Part shown: in pieces, positions 51,760-58,784 of the stretch | Layout of the letters: every line of letters starts with the position of its first letter | Numbering within the stretch: the stretch's first letter is position 1 | Assembly: GCF_003669015.1 (NCBI RefSeq) | Contig: NZ_CP033069.1 | Location: 2,552,501-2,616,500, forward strand | Length of the DNA stretch: 64,000 bases | Source: Acidovorax sp. 1608163 | GTDB taxonomy: Bacteria; Pseudomonadota; Gammaproteobacteria; Burkholderiales; Burkholderiaceae_C | Direction: 5' to 3' | Program-made: the position numbers and the translations under genes | The notes under the pieces: generated by a model | What the model was told of the DNA's origin: nothing | What the model saw: the letters and a program-made list of their open reading frames with translations, nothing else | Database searches by the model: none

Positions 51760-52164
51760 ATGTCTATAAGCTTCTATGCGCTGCTTCCACCTAGCCAAAA
51801 GGCACTCTCCCTGGAACAAATTCAAGAAGCGGTAACCCGTCTATTGAGCACTCACGCAAAGCCAAGCTTTGAGTTTGAAGAGCCGCCATTTGGGGGTGAA
51901 ATAAATCTTCTTGTGAAGGTTCCTGGGTGGTGGGTTAGATTTTTCATTGAGCATGATGAAGATGTGCTTTCCGATTCAGCCCACATTGCCGAAAGTACAG
52001 CAGGGGCGCCAAGCTGGGCAAAGAGCTGTGGTAAGCGTATGCGCGTTTTATTTGGGGAAGACCCCTCAAAAACATACACCAATGAAATTCTTTTTATCTC
52101 TGATTGGCTAATACAAGAAGTAAATGCAGCAGTTTATGTCCCGCAAGAAAAGTCTTTCTGGTAG
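51760..52164 (+). CDS. Hypothetical protein, probable integron cassette gene
   Basis: A 134-residue soluble protein of unknown family with segments FEFEEPPFGGEINLLVKVPG and WWVRFFIEHDEDVLSDSAHI. Its codons are much AT-richer than those of the flanking backbone. GAGGA sits six or seven bases before ATG 51760. It follows an attC-like site, and its 3' side runs into an ATTGAGC core-like sequence and the right arm of the inverted repeat. A cassette origin is therefore likely. Function unknown. Confidence 0.7.
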   Translation: MSISFYALLPPSQKALSLEQIQEAVTRLLSTHAKPSFEFEEPPFGGEINLLVKVPGWWVRFFIEHDEDVLSDSAHIAESTAGAPSWAKSCGKRMRVLFGEDPSKTYTNEILFISDWLIQEVNAAVYVPQEKSFW

Positions 52165-52198
52165 GCATCATTCGCTCCGTCGTCCGCCTGACTTAAAC

Positions 52199-52256
52199 AT
52201 TGAGCGCCCGCTTTCATTTACGGAGACCGACTGCTTCTGGCCGCTTACGGCCCCTG
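52199..52256 (+). repeat. Right arm of ~57-bp inverted repeat flanking cassettes
   Basis: attgagcgcccgctttcatt, then tacggagaccgactgcttct and ggccgcttacggcccc; mirror image of 50661-50718. Each arm starts at an attC R' core, so the repeat may be the same downstream sequence carried by two cassettes in opposite orientation. Confidence 0.75.
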
Positions 52257-52320
52257 GCTTAGGATAACCGCTGGGGGCATTGCGGCTGGCTGACCTGTCA
52301 CCATCACTGGACTTCGCGCC

Positions 52321-52986
52321 CTATAGCGACACTGGGTCGGCATCAAACACTTCAACCGGGCTGAGCTTCAGGAGCCCTCTCGCGTCGTTCACTGTTCCCG
52401 CAAGCCACAAATCGCAGTCTTCAGCAGCCACGGGAATCACGCTGCGCTTGTCCTGCTGATCGGCGGCCAGCTTCGGATCAGGCTTGTGCATCCTACTCAT
52501 GAGCGGGTGTGCGTCTGCATTGATCGTGAGCATCGTGTAGCTCTCGTGCACTTCGCCCGTGGTCTTATCCACCCATGTGTTCCACAGCCCGGCCAGGCCC
52601 CAGGGCCTGCCGTCGGCGCGCCGGAACCGCCACCACACGTTTTTGCCCGTCTCCCAGTTTGGCTCGTCGAAGTCGGCGGCCGGGATGATGCAGCGCTGCC
52701 CACGCGCCCAGGGCAGCTTGTAACTTGCCTTGTCGGCCATCTCTTCCGACCGGGCATTGTTCGTGGGGTACTTCAGCCTGGGCTCCTTGGCGAACCAAGG
52801 GATCAGCCCCCACTGCCCCACCACCAACTCCTTGCTGTAGCCGGTGTCGTCTTGTGCCCGGCGCAGAAACGGCCCCAGCCCTCGCGGGTACAGCACATCG
52901 TCCCACCAGCGCACGGGGTTCTGGCGGCCAATGGCCCATTCACGCTCGATATCGGCAACGTGCGGCGGTGTGTAGCGATTGCACAT
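52321..52986 (-). CDS. SOS response-associated peptidase (SRAP/YedK family)
   Basis: A 221-residue SRAP protein, which forms a covalent crosslink to abasic sites in single-stranded DNA through Cys2. The first residues MCNRYTPP supply that cysteine. NNARSEEMADK and the later HPLMSRMHKP and RSVIPV motifs are conserved. The active-site acidic motif appears as AADFDEPNWETG, the phage-type variant of GFYEW. Its promoter region has a perfect LexA box. Phage-carried SRAP genes are common, matching the prophage-like setting. Confidence 0.93.
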   Translation of the reverse strand: MCNRYTPPHVADIEREWAIGRQNPVRWWDDVLYPRGLGPFLRRAQDDTGYSKELVVGQWGLIPWFAKEPRLKYPTNNARSEEMADKASYKLPWARGQRCIIPAADFDEPNWETGKNVWWRFRRADGRPWGLAGLWNTWVDKTTGEVHESYTMLTINADAHPLMSRMHKPDPKLAADQQDKRSVIPVAAEDCDLWLAGTVNDARGLLKLSPVEVFDADPVSL

Positions 52987-53023
52987 TCGGCCACTCTACC
53001 TTTCAGCACCCACAAAGCAAAAG

Positions 53024-53039
53024 CTGTATATTTAAACAG
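53024..53039. promoter_or_regulatory. LexA (SOS) box
   Basis: CTGTATATTTAAACAG fits the CTGT-N8-ACAG consensus and lies 38 bases upstream of the SRAP start codon, between it and a divergent small gene. Confidence 0.85.
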
Positions 53040-53371
53040 TGTTTTGCACGATCTACAGGCTCCGCACCCAGGGGCACAGAATCCACCCTGACCACATCCA
53101 CGAAACCGCCGTGGATGGGTGGCTTTTTGTTGGCCGCGCGTTTCCAGGCGCACCGCCTGAGACATACGCATGGCTCAAGGCCCAGCCGTGCGTCAAGTAT
53201 CCCAAGGGGCCAGACCTGATCCCAGAGTTGCGCCATGCCCGTGTCGAGAAGGTGGAGCGCGGCGGGATGATGCTCGCGGGCCTGGAGCATGACTACAGCG
53301 TTGGCCGATCCACCCGTCAGGCTTGGTGGGTTGTCCCCAAGGCTGCACCCACCCCTCAGGAATCCCCATGA
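53039..53371 (+). CDS. Hypothetical phage-type protein
   Basis: About 110 residues, function unknown. The sequence has HRIHPDHIHETAVDGWLFVG and a closing QAWWVVPKAAP. I associate such proteins with the SRAP neighbourhood of phages and islands in this bacterial group. The GTG start at 53039 overlaps the LexA box, so the message would be leaderless and SOS-controlled; an internal start is possible. Its end overlaps the next gene by ATGA. Confidence 0.65.
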   Translation: MFCTIYRLRTQGHRIHPDHIHETAVDGWLFVGRAFPGAPPETYAWLKAQPCVKYPKGPDLIPELRHARVEKVERGGMMLAGLEHDYSVGRSTRQAWWVVPKAAPTPQESP

Positions 53372-53571
53372 ACCACCCCACCCTGCTCCGCGTCCCCACC
53401 TGGTACGGCGGCCCACCGGATGAGCACATCCTGCCTCTGCCTGCCGACGCATACGAAACCGGACTGAGCGCCGAGCGCGGTTGGTGGCAGGTCATTGCCA
53501 TCGAATCAGGGGAGCGGGTCTACCACGGCATCGGCCCTGTGCAGATCGTCACGTCGAGAGCGCCGTTCTAA
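53368..53571 (+). CDS. Small hypothetical phage-type protein
   Basis: A 67-residue protein (MNHPTLLRVPTWYGGPPDEH start) with several tryptophan and tyrosine residues and no signal peptide. It overlaps the preceding gene by ATGA, so the two are translationally coupled. Function unknown. Confidence 0.65.
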   Translation: MNHPTLLRVPTWYGGPPDEHILPLPADAYETGLSAERGWWQVIAIESGERVYHGIGPVQIVTSRAPF

Positions 53572-53722
53572 TCAACCACAACGATCAAATACGAAACAAT
53601 CAAGTAACAATTGGGAAACAATATATCCACTGTGTTAAAAAGTTGAGGCAGTCACATTGACTGCTTTTAGCAAGTCATTTTTACAAATAAATCTGACATT
53701 TTTAACACTACTGAGGGCATCT

Positions 53723-54343
53723 ATGAAATACGTAAAATGGATATTTAGCGCATTTTTAGCATTGGGTGTTTTTTCTGCTCAAGCGGCACAGCCTGCCGCT
53801 GATGAAACGGAAATCTATTACGATTCCTCAGTTTTTTATGAAAATCTAGCTAAAGCTGCATTACAAAGCTCAGAAATGAGTATTTGCGCGAATACGCCAA
53901 TACCCTCTGGCTGGATCGTTTCTTTCATTGCCACTGGTTGTAGTGGGCTTGGTAAGTACACAATACGTCAGCTCGACACCTCCTATCTTGAGATGACAAT
54001 GTGCGCGGTGCAACCCATCCCTGTGGGTTGGATCGTCTCTGCCGTACAGGGGACTTGCCAAGGGATTCCGCAGTATGTAATTCGCCCGGTGAACCCCAAT
54101 TTTCTTGAAATGCAAATGTGCAACGTGCCATCTGCGCAAGTGCCTGCAGGGTGGGTCGTTAAGGATATTGCCCAGGGGTGCAATCTTGTCGGGTATGGTC
54201 GTTGGACTATTTCCCCTGCAAATCCCGGATTTATTGAAATGAGTGTGTGCGCTGTGGCGCAACTACCTCCAAAATGGGTTGTAGTCAGCACGGTGGCGGG
54301 ATGCTATGGTGCTGGGCGCTGGACAATTAGATACGTTCCCTAA
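53723..54343 (+). CDS. Secreted protein with four tandem Cys-pair repeats
   Basis: I do not recognise a named family. The 206-residue precursor has a signal peptide (MKYVKWIFSAFLALGVFSAQA). After a ~30-residue linker come four tandem units of 35-43 residues. Each opens E-M-x-(I/M/V)-C-A/N, continues with P-x-GW(I/V)V in units 1-3 (PPKWVV in unit 4), and has a second cysteine (GC or TC) about 24 residues after the first, then a short I-R or I-S strand. Two cysteines per unit suggest one disulfide each. It is AT-rich against the backbone. GAGGG precedes ATG 53723, and a long hairpin follows. Confidence 0.8.
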   Translation: MKYVKWIFSAFLALGVFSAQAAQPAADETEIYYDSSVFYENLAKAALQSSEMSICANTPIPSGWIVSFIATGCSGLGKYTIRQLDTSYLEMTMCAVQPIPVGWIVSAVQGTCQGIPQYVIRPVNPNFLEMQMCNVPSAQVPAGWVVKDIAQGCNLVGYGRWTISPANPGFIEMSVCAVAQLPPKWVVVSTVAGCYGAGRWTIRYVP

Positions 54344-54348
54344 TAAAC

Positions 54349-54395
54349 CAATTGCAATCGCCCCATAGAATCTTAGCCAAGGGGCATTGCAATTG
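54349..54395 (+). terminator. Long hairpin after the Cys-repeat gene
   Basis: CAATTGCAATcGCCCC pairs with GGGGCATTGCAATTG (one bulged base), loop of 16, followed by TCATTTCC. Probable terminator. Confidence 0.75.
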
Positions 54396-54483
54396 TCATT
54401 TCCAGGGGAGTCACGGGGGTCTTATTAATTCAAGTAAAATAGCATTTTAAAAATACTGCCAGCATACTTGCAGATTATCAACC

Positions 54484-55242
54484 GTGACCTTCTTGCGTTT
54501 TCGCCCAGCGCTTCTCACAGCGCTGGCGCTTCTCCTGGCCCCTGCGGCCCAGGCCCGTGGCCACTTCGACACGGCGCCTCTCACCGTTCCCCACCCCACC
54601 AGTTTTGCCCAGTGCCGCCAGTTCTTTGCTGACGGCCGCCCGCCCGTGGTGCCCCGGCGCCCCACCCTACGCGAGCTTTGCTATGAAGCGTTTGCAGTGC
54701 TGCACAGCGGCGAAACCAAGACCCCCATCTATGTCGCGGAGCGTCTGAATCGCAAGACCTTCGAAAACGCGCGGGTGAAGCGAAAGGACCGTTTTTTTGC
54801 TGATGCACGACTGCCCAGTGATGAGCGTGCTGAGCTTGAAGACTACAAAAACTCAGGGCTCAGCAAGGGGCACATGGCCCCAGCAGGAAATATGACGACC
54901 CCCACGGCCATGGCCCAGTCATTCAGCCTTGCCAACATGGTCCCCCAAGATCAATCGCACAACAGTGGCTCATGGGCAAAAATCGAGGACGACACACGCA
55001 AGTACGCGCTGCGCGCCAAGGGCGATGTCTACGTGATCACCGGCCCCGTGTTTGAACCTGGCGCGCCGACAGTGGGCGACGGCAGAGTGCGGGTGCCCCG
55101 CTATCTGTTCAAGCTTGTCTATGACGCCAGCACGGGCCGCAGCTGGGCCTACTGGCAGGAAAACCGTGAAGGGGAGCGTGTATCTGCCCCGATCAGCTAT
55201 GCAGAGCTTGTCAAACGCACAGGAATCAACTTTCTTCCGTAG
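54484..55242 (+). CDS. Secreted DNA/RNA non-specific endonuclease
   Basis: A 252-residue nuclease of the NUC1/beta-beta-alpha-metal family. The signal peptide is about 25 residues (ALLLAPAAQA). The catalytic motif, usually DRGH, is SKGHMAPAGN (His near 129), followed by the metal-binding asparagine in MVPQDQSHNSGSW. Start codon is GTG 54484. Exported nucleases of this type serve nutrient scavenging or attack on incoming or foreign DNA. Its higher GC than the gene before it suggests a different origin within the island. Confidence 0.88.
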   Translation: MTFLRFRPALLTALALLLAPAAQARGHFDTAPLTVPHPTSFAQCRQFFADGRPPVVPRRPTLRELCYEAFAVLHSGETKTPIYVAERLNRKTFENARVKRKDRFFADARLPSDERAELEDYKNSGLSKGHMAPAGNMTTPTAMAQSFSLANMVPQDQSHNSGSWAKIEDDTRKYALRAKGDVYVITGPVFEPGAPTVGDGRVRVPRYLFKLVYDASTGRSWAYWQENREGERVSAPISYAELVKRTGINFLP

Positions 55243-55300
55243 CTAGTGAAAAGCTCCACATAGCAAGCCCAGCAATCAATTTATGCGAATAGGTGTTTCA

Positions 55301-56326
55301 TCAGTCTTCCCACACAACGCTAATATTCCGAAACTCAACTGACACGTCATTGAGGCACGCAGGAACACTTGTCGGGCATATAGCAAAGAAGTTCACACCG
55401 CTCGCACCATACGGATGAGCCGTCTTACCGTCATCCCAGTACGGGAAGTAGGTTTTGAGCCCGTTATAGCTCACATTACCTCTGGCCCCACCCACTCCAG
55501 GGATCGATACGCCAGAGGAGGCAAAATCAGCCGAGTAGGCAATATCGCCCTGCATGGTGGTGCTTGGATATACGGCTTGCGAGGGCAACTGGTTAGACAC
55601 TCCATAATTTGACGTCTCAAAAAGCTGACCCAATCCATCTGTGCCCACAGTTGTTTTTGAGAAATACTCTCTAAAAACTCCTAGATTGCTGAAAAATATA
55701 AATCCACGTCCCAAATAGTACCCAGAACTATTGTTCTTGGATGCACTCATCTCAAGAATAACGCCAAAATGATCACCAGCCCCTTGGAATTTAAGAGGCT
55801 TAACATCAAATTTAACTCTTTGCGTTGACTTGTTAGTAGGCTTATCCGTACAATAAATTGGGAAGGAATCGCCGTAATTTTTTTTCGTCGATCCATCTGC
55901 GTAAGTAGCTACCGCCGCACGACGCCCGTCCACAATAGAGAATTTAATACTCGCGGGAATAGCCTCACAAACTCTGGCTAGCCGCCGCTCGGCGAATCCA
56001 TTATACAAATAGTGCTTCATGGCAGCGCCATAGTTATTTCCAAAAGCACCTCTCAGGTCACCGTAACGGGCAAGATATTCTGTAGATGAAAATCCATTAC
56101 TAGCTTGCCTACCCTCACATATCCCGTTGGTTCTCCAATGCTGCTTAATCGCAGCCTCATTACCGCCCAAAGCACCAATCAAGTCAGTGTTGTTGTGAGC
56201 ATAAAATTTCCAATCAAAAACCTTTTCATCGTAAATGCTGTCACCCATGCTGGCGACATCGGACGAGCAATCCGCAAATGCAAAAGATGAAAAAAACGCA
56301 AATGACAAAATTACCAATTTCTTCAC
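55301..56326 (-). CDS. Hypothetical secreted protein with two YxxxYxDLxxAxG-type repeats
   Basis: A 341-residue protein with a signal peptide (MKKLVILSFAFFSSFAFA|D). Two ~40-residue units follow: the first contains FYAHNNTDLIGALGGNEAAI and ends HWRTNGICEGR; the second contains YLARYGDLRGAFGNNYGAAM and ends HYLYNGFAERR. A long, beta-rich, glycine/serine/aromatic domain makes up the rest. Similar A-x-x-H-Y-x-x-x-G-x-x-E-x-R units occur in secreted proteins of diverse bacteria. GC content is far below the backbone. Function unknown. Confidence 0.75.
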   Translation of the reverse strand: MKKLVILSFAFFSSFAFADCSSDVASMGDSIYDEKVFDWKFYAHNNTDLIGALGGNEAAIKQHWRTNGICEGRQASNGFSSTEYLARYGDLRGAFGNNYGAAMKHYLYNGFAERRLARVCEAIPASIKFSIVDGRRAAVATYADGSTKKNYGDSFPIYCTDKPTNKSTQRVKFDVKPLKFQGAGDHFGVILEMSASKNNSSGYYLGRGFIFFSNLGVFREYFSKTTVGTDGLGQLFETSNYGVSNQLPSQAVYPSTTMQGDIAYSADFASSGVSIPGVGGARGNVSYNGLKTYFPYWDDGKTAHPYGASGVNFFAICPTSVPACLNDVSVEFRNISVVWED

Positions 56327-56524
56327 AGCGACTCCCTTAAGTTATTAGAGACTAGAACTATACGCGACGCTCTTTACGCCAATATTCAGTGGAGAACAAA
56401 TTGTTGGCGCGCGTACACACATGCAAAGAGAACGGGCGGCAGACGCTGTCTTGCGCCAACCACTTCAATGTCAATGCAAGCGACAAGAAGTAACATCGAC
56501 TCACAAATAAAAAGGAGTAGAAGT

Positions 56525-56794
56525 TTGTTTCTTGTATTCGGCCCCATTCGACTCCTGCGGGGACTTGTCGGTCTTGCATTTGCCATGCAATTGTTCGTCT
56601 TACTTCCGTCTCTGGGGTACTTGGCAACACCACAAGCAGAGATGTCCACATTTGCAAGCGTTTTCGCCTTGAAGCTTGCTGTGATTGCCGTACTAGGCTC
56701 GCTATTTTTTGGCCTGCGCCTTCTGCTGAACTGGATCCATGACAAGACCAAAGGTGGACCTCACCCTGCACTGGTCAAGCTCTGGGGGCTTTGA
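56525..56794 (+). CDS. Small membrane protein
   Basis: An 89-residue protein with two clear hydrophobic segments (LVGLAFAMQLFVLLPSLGYL and VFALKLAVIAVLGSLFFGLR) and a basic tail. TTG 56525 is chosen because AGGAG sits exactly seven bases upstream; an ATG at 56468 lacks a site. Unknown family; possibly a phage or island membrane protein. Confidence 0.6.
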   Translation: MFLVFGPIRLLRGLVGLAFAMQLFVLLPSLGYLATPQAEMSTFASVFALKLAVIAVLGSLFFGLRLLLNWIHDKTKGGPHPALVKLWGL

Positions 56795-56835
56795 AACTTG
56801 AAGCAGCAGCAAGGCGCCTGCGACACAATCCATGC

Positions 56836-57090
56836 ATGTCGAATCTCTACACACCCATGCTCCAGGCGCTGCAAGCGCACTGGAAAGCCAACGCAAACGC
56901 CTACCCCCAGAAATTTGTGCTCACTGATGCAGCGCTGGCAACGCTGAACCAAGTACGCAAACTTGTGAATGACACGCTTGTGACCCAACCTGCTCCCGGG
57001 TGGGAGAGCAAGTTCATGGGGGTGACGTTGGCGACCGGGCCCACGAACGTAATGGTTGGCGCAGACGGCACAGAAACGCCGCTGCAGTAG
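56836..57090 (+). CDS. Hypothetical protein
   Basis: An 84-residue soluble protein (MSNLYTPMLQALQAHWKANA start) with no recognised domain. It is 41 bp after the small membrane protein gene. The next gene, on the opposite strand, ends two bases after its stop, so the two are tightly convergent. Probable phage-derived gene of unknown role. Confidence 0.55.
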   Translation: MSNLYTPMLQALQAHWKANANAYPQKFVLTDAALATLNQVRKLVNDTLVTQPAPGWESKFMGVTLATGPTNVMVGADGTETPLQ

Positions 57091-57092
57091 GT

Positions 57093-57383
57093 TCAGCGCA
57101 GGCGGCTCTCTGGCGGCAGTGTCACGATGCCCACGCCCGAACTTGGGCGCGGTGCGATCCAGTGCACCCACAGGCCTTTGGCCCAGGCCAGCGCACACAC
57201 CACACTGACGAAGAACACGCCCCACTGCCCTGAGGACCAGGCCGCCCAGAACCAGAAGGGCTGGCTCAACAGGCCCACGATGCAAGCCCACCGCTGGGCT
57301 TGCTGGTTGCGAGATTGGGACAGCCAAACAGCCCCGGCGCCCAGGAGAGCGATTGCGGTCTGCGTGATCTGGTTGAAGTCCAT
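57093..57383 (-). CDS. Small membrane protein, phage-associated type
   Basis: A 96-residue protein (MDFNQITQTAIALLGAGAVW start) with three hydrophobic stretches and tryptophan-rich edges (PFWFWAAWSSGQWG). I recall very similar proteins in prophages, but no function is known to me. Convergent with the gene at 56836; probably the last gene of a leftward run from 57875. Confidence 0.65.
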   Translation of the reverse strand: MDFNQITQTAIALLGAGAVWLSQSRNQQAQRWACIVGLLSQPFWFWAAWSSGQWGVFFVSVVCALAWAKGLWVHWIAPRPSSGVGIVTLPPESRLR

Positions 57384-57518
57384 ATGCAAATAATACTGTG
57401 TTTTTAACCAGTTAAAACCACTTTTGTGCCGCTTCAAACATGGAACCTAGGCGCCATCGCTCACGTTCACGCGAGGAGCTATCCCCCGGCAAAAGCACAA
57501 GCTTCCACTCCTCAAATA

Positions 57519-57545
57519 CAAAAAAGGCCCGCATATTGCGGGCCT
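57519..57545 (-). terminator. Rho-independent terminator
   Basis: AGGCCCGCA-tat-TGCGGGCCT, followed on the minus strand by TTTTTTGTATTTG, 22 bases after the stop of the gene at 57567. Confidence 0.9.
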
Positions 57546-57566
57546 CTCAGAACGATTCAAAGCAAT

Positions 57567-57875
57567 TCAAAAAACAACAGTCTCTGAGTTTGTGCTCGCA
57601 TGCACGCGCACTCCCTTCATCCAAGGCTGATGCTCAATGTCACCAGAAGCGCTCACACCTGTCATCACTGTTAAGGCATTGCCGGTAGGAGGCTCTCCGA
57701 TGAAATCAAAGTCTTGAATACCATCGGATGGAGGAGCAACGTAGACGCGAGACTCCAATCGCAGTTTGCTCCAGTTCGGGCTACTCGCCATTCCATGCGC
57801 AGTTACTTGAAGCTGCGCGGGGAAACTCTTGTTCAAGATCCAGGTCACGGAAATCACAGACGAAACAGTTGACAT
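57567..57875 (-). CDS. Hypothetical protein
   Basis: A 102-residue protein (MSTVSSVISVTWILNKSFPA start), beta-rich, with segments QLQVTAHGMASSPNWSKLRL and VYVAPPSDGIQDFDFIGEPP. No family recognised. It has the best ribosome binding site of the island (AGGAGGG, six bases before ATG 57875) and its own terminator, so it is surely expressed as a single gene. Perhaps a phage structural or moron gene. Confidence 0.7.
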   Translation of the reverse strand: MSTVSSVISVTWILNKSFPAQLQVTAHGMASSPNWSKLRLESRVYVAPPSDGIQDFDFIGEPPTGNALTVMTGVSASGDIEHQPWMKGVRVHASTNSETVVF

Positions 57876-58001
57876 CTTGGTCCCTCCTTGTGGAGCTTCA
57901 GATGTTGTAGGAAGCTCTACTAAAACGCAAGATGAATTCCGCGCATAGCAGTCGACGCCACCTCGCGAATAGACACATCAAATCGATACCACAACCGCGT
58001 C

Positions 58002-58335
58002 TCAATGCGGAATTACTGGCCAGGCTTCCCGATGGGTGCGGACATCACTTGCGTGCCCATCAGCTTTTTCGACCATCCCTGCATACGCGGCGCGGCAGTC
58101 GTCGAATACGTCTCGGAGGGCAGTGGCGTACTCAAGGACGGCGGCGGGGGGAGCTGCAGCGAGTCGGCGGGCGCCTTCGGCGGACTGGTCCCGCAGGCCG
58201 TCAGACACAAGGCGCAGATGGTCCACTTCAGTGCGCAAAAGCGCTTCACGGGTACCGTCACCAACGGTAGCGCTGTACTTGCGGGCGACAACCGCGGGAT
58301 CAGCCGCGATCACGCCGCCTGTGATGCTGATGGGT
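58002..58335 (-). pseudogene. Rz-like (DUF2514-type) phage lysis protein, 5'-truncated
   Basis: The minus-strand frame contains RDVFDDCRAAYAGMVEKADG, then HASDVRTHREAW. I associate this C-terminus with Rz-type inner-membrane spanins of Burkholderiales phages. The membrane anchor expected at the N-terminus is absent, because the frame runs into the truncated integrase instead. Probably a dead remnant joined by a deletion. An embedded Rz1-like frame supports the call. Confidence 0.65.
58013..58249 (-). CDS. Rz1-like outer-membrane spanin lipoprotein (embedded)
   Basis: In another frame inside the Rz-like remnant. From GTG 58249 it gives 78 residues with a basic start, a hydrophobic stretch and a lipobox (LTAC) before GTSPPKAPA, then a proline-rich region (LPPPPSLSTP). 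Rz1 genes are characteristically nested in Rz like this. It may still be translatable, but its partner is truncated. Confidence 0.5.
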   Translation of the reverse strand: MKRFCALKWTICALCLTACGTSPPKAPADSLQLPPPPSLSTPLPSETYSTTAAPRMQGWSKKLMGTQVMSAPIGKPGQ

Positions 58336-58443
58336 CCAAGTCTTGCCGTGCTTCGTGGCCAAGAGACGCAGCCCAGGGCAGCCATCAATCGCTATAGCGC
58401 CCCCTGGCTGCAGTGCTTTGGCAGCCCTCGCGTCAAAAACCAT
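58300..58443 (-). pseudogene. Tyrosine-type phage integrase, N-terminal fragment
   Basis: ATG 58443 has GGGGAG four bases upstream and begins MVFDARAAKALQPGGAIAID, then GCPGLRLLATKHGKTW. This is the DUF4102-like N-terminal arm domain of P4/Burkholderia-phage-type integrases. The similarity ends after ~36 residues and the catalytic domain is missing. It points away from the adjacent tRNA-Gly, the normal arrangement of an integrase beside its attachment site. Confidence 0.7.
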
Positions 58444-58482
58444 ATACTCCCCGAACTTGCTAAATGCGCAGTGTGCAGAGCT

Positions 58483-58524
58483 GGTGTAGTACCTCACCCG
58501 AGAAAACTACACTAAAGCTACACC
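58483..58524. repeat. CTACAC heptamer cluster at the right junction
   Basis: GGTGTAG (58483-58489), CTACACT (58507-58513) and CTACACC (58518-58524) lie just upstream of the integrase start, mirroring the pair at 50534-50552. Candidate arm-type integrase sites, or traces of the attP region. Confidence 0.45.
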
Positions 58525-58599
58525 GGAAGTATATGCAGCCGTATGGAACGATAGGCAGATGTGCAAAACGCAAAGCCTACAGATTGCCAAAAAGCGCTG

Positions 58600-58605
58600 T
58601 ATAAT
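58600..58605 (+). promoter_or_regulatory. -10 box upstream of tRNA-Gly
   Basis: TATAAT, 47 bases before the tRNA. It would have come from the inserted element, replacing the original promoter left behind at 50456. Confidence 0.5.
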
Positions 58606-58652
58606 CAAGCACTTAGGAAGATAACTCGTTTGAAATCAACGAGTTACAAAAT

Positions 58653-58726
58653 GCGGGTGTAGTTCAATGGTAGAACGGCAGCTTCCCAAGCTTCATACGA
58701 GGGTTCGATTCCCTTCACCCGCTCCA
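58653..58726 (+). tRNA. tRNA-Gly (anticodon CCC)
   Basis: A 74-base cloverleaf including the encoded CCA: acceptor GCGGGTG/CACCCGC, D-arm with AGTTCAATGGTAGAA, anticodon loop TTCCCAA (CCC), T-arm GAGGGTTCGATTCCCTT. It resembles E. coli glyU. One pair in the anticodon stem (GCAGC/GCTTC) is a C-T mismatch. Confidence 0.95.
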
Positions 58727-58749
58727 ACAGATTCCCCAAAATTCCGATG

Positions 58750-58784
58750 AAGCCTGATGTGCCCCGCGCCATCAGGCTTTTTTG
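58750..58784 (+). terminator. Terminator after tRNA-Gly
   Basis: AAGCCTGATG pairs with CATCAGGCTT, followed by TTTTTT, 24 bases after the tRNA. Confidence 0.9.

Noticed and set aside
50456..58726. The accessory region as a defence island
   Set aside because: No restriction-modification, CRISPR, toxin-antitoxin or Abi proteins are recognisable; the secreted nuclease has a signal peptide, so it acts outside the cytoplasm.
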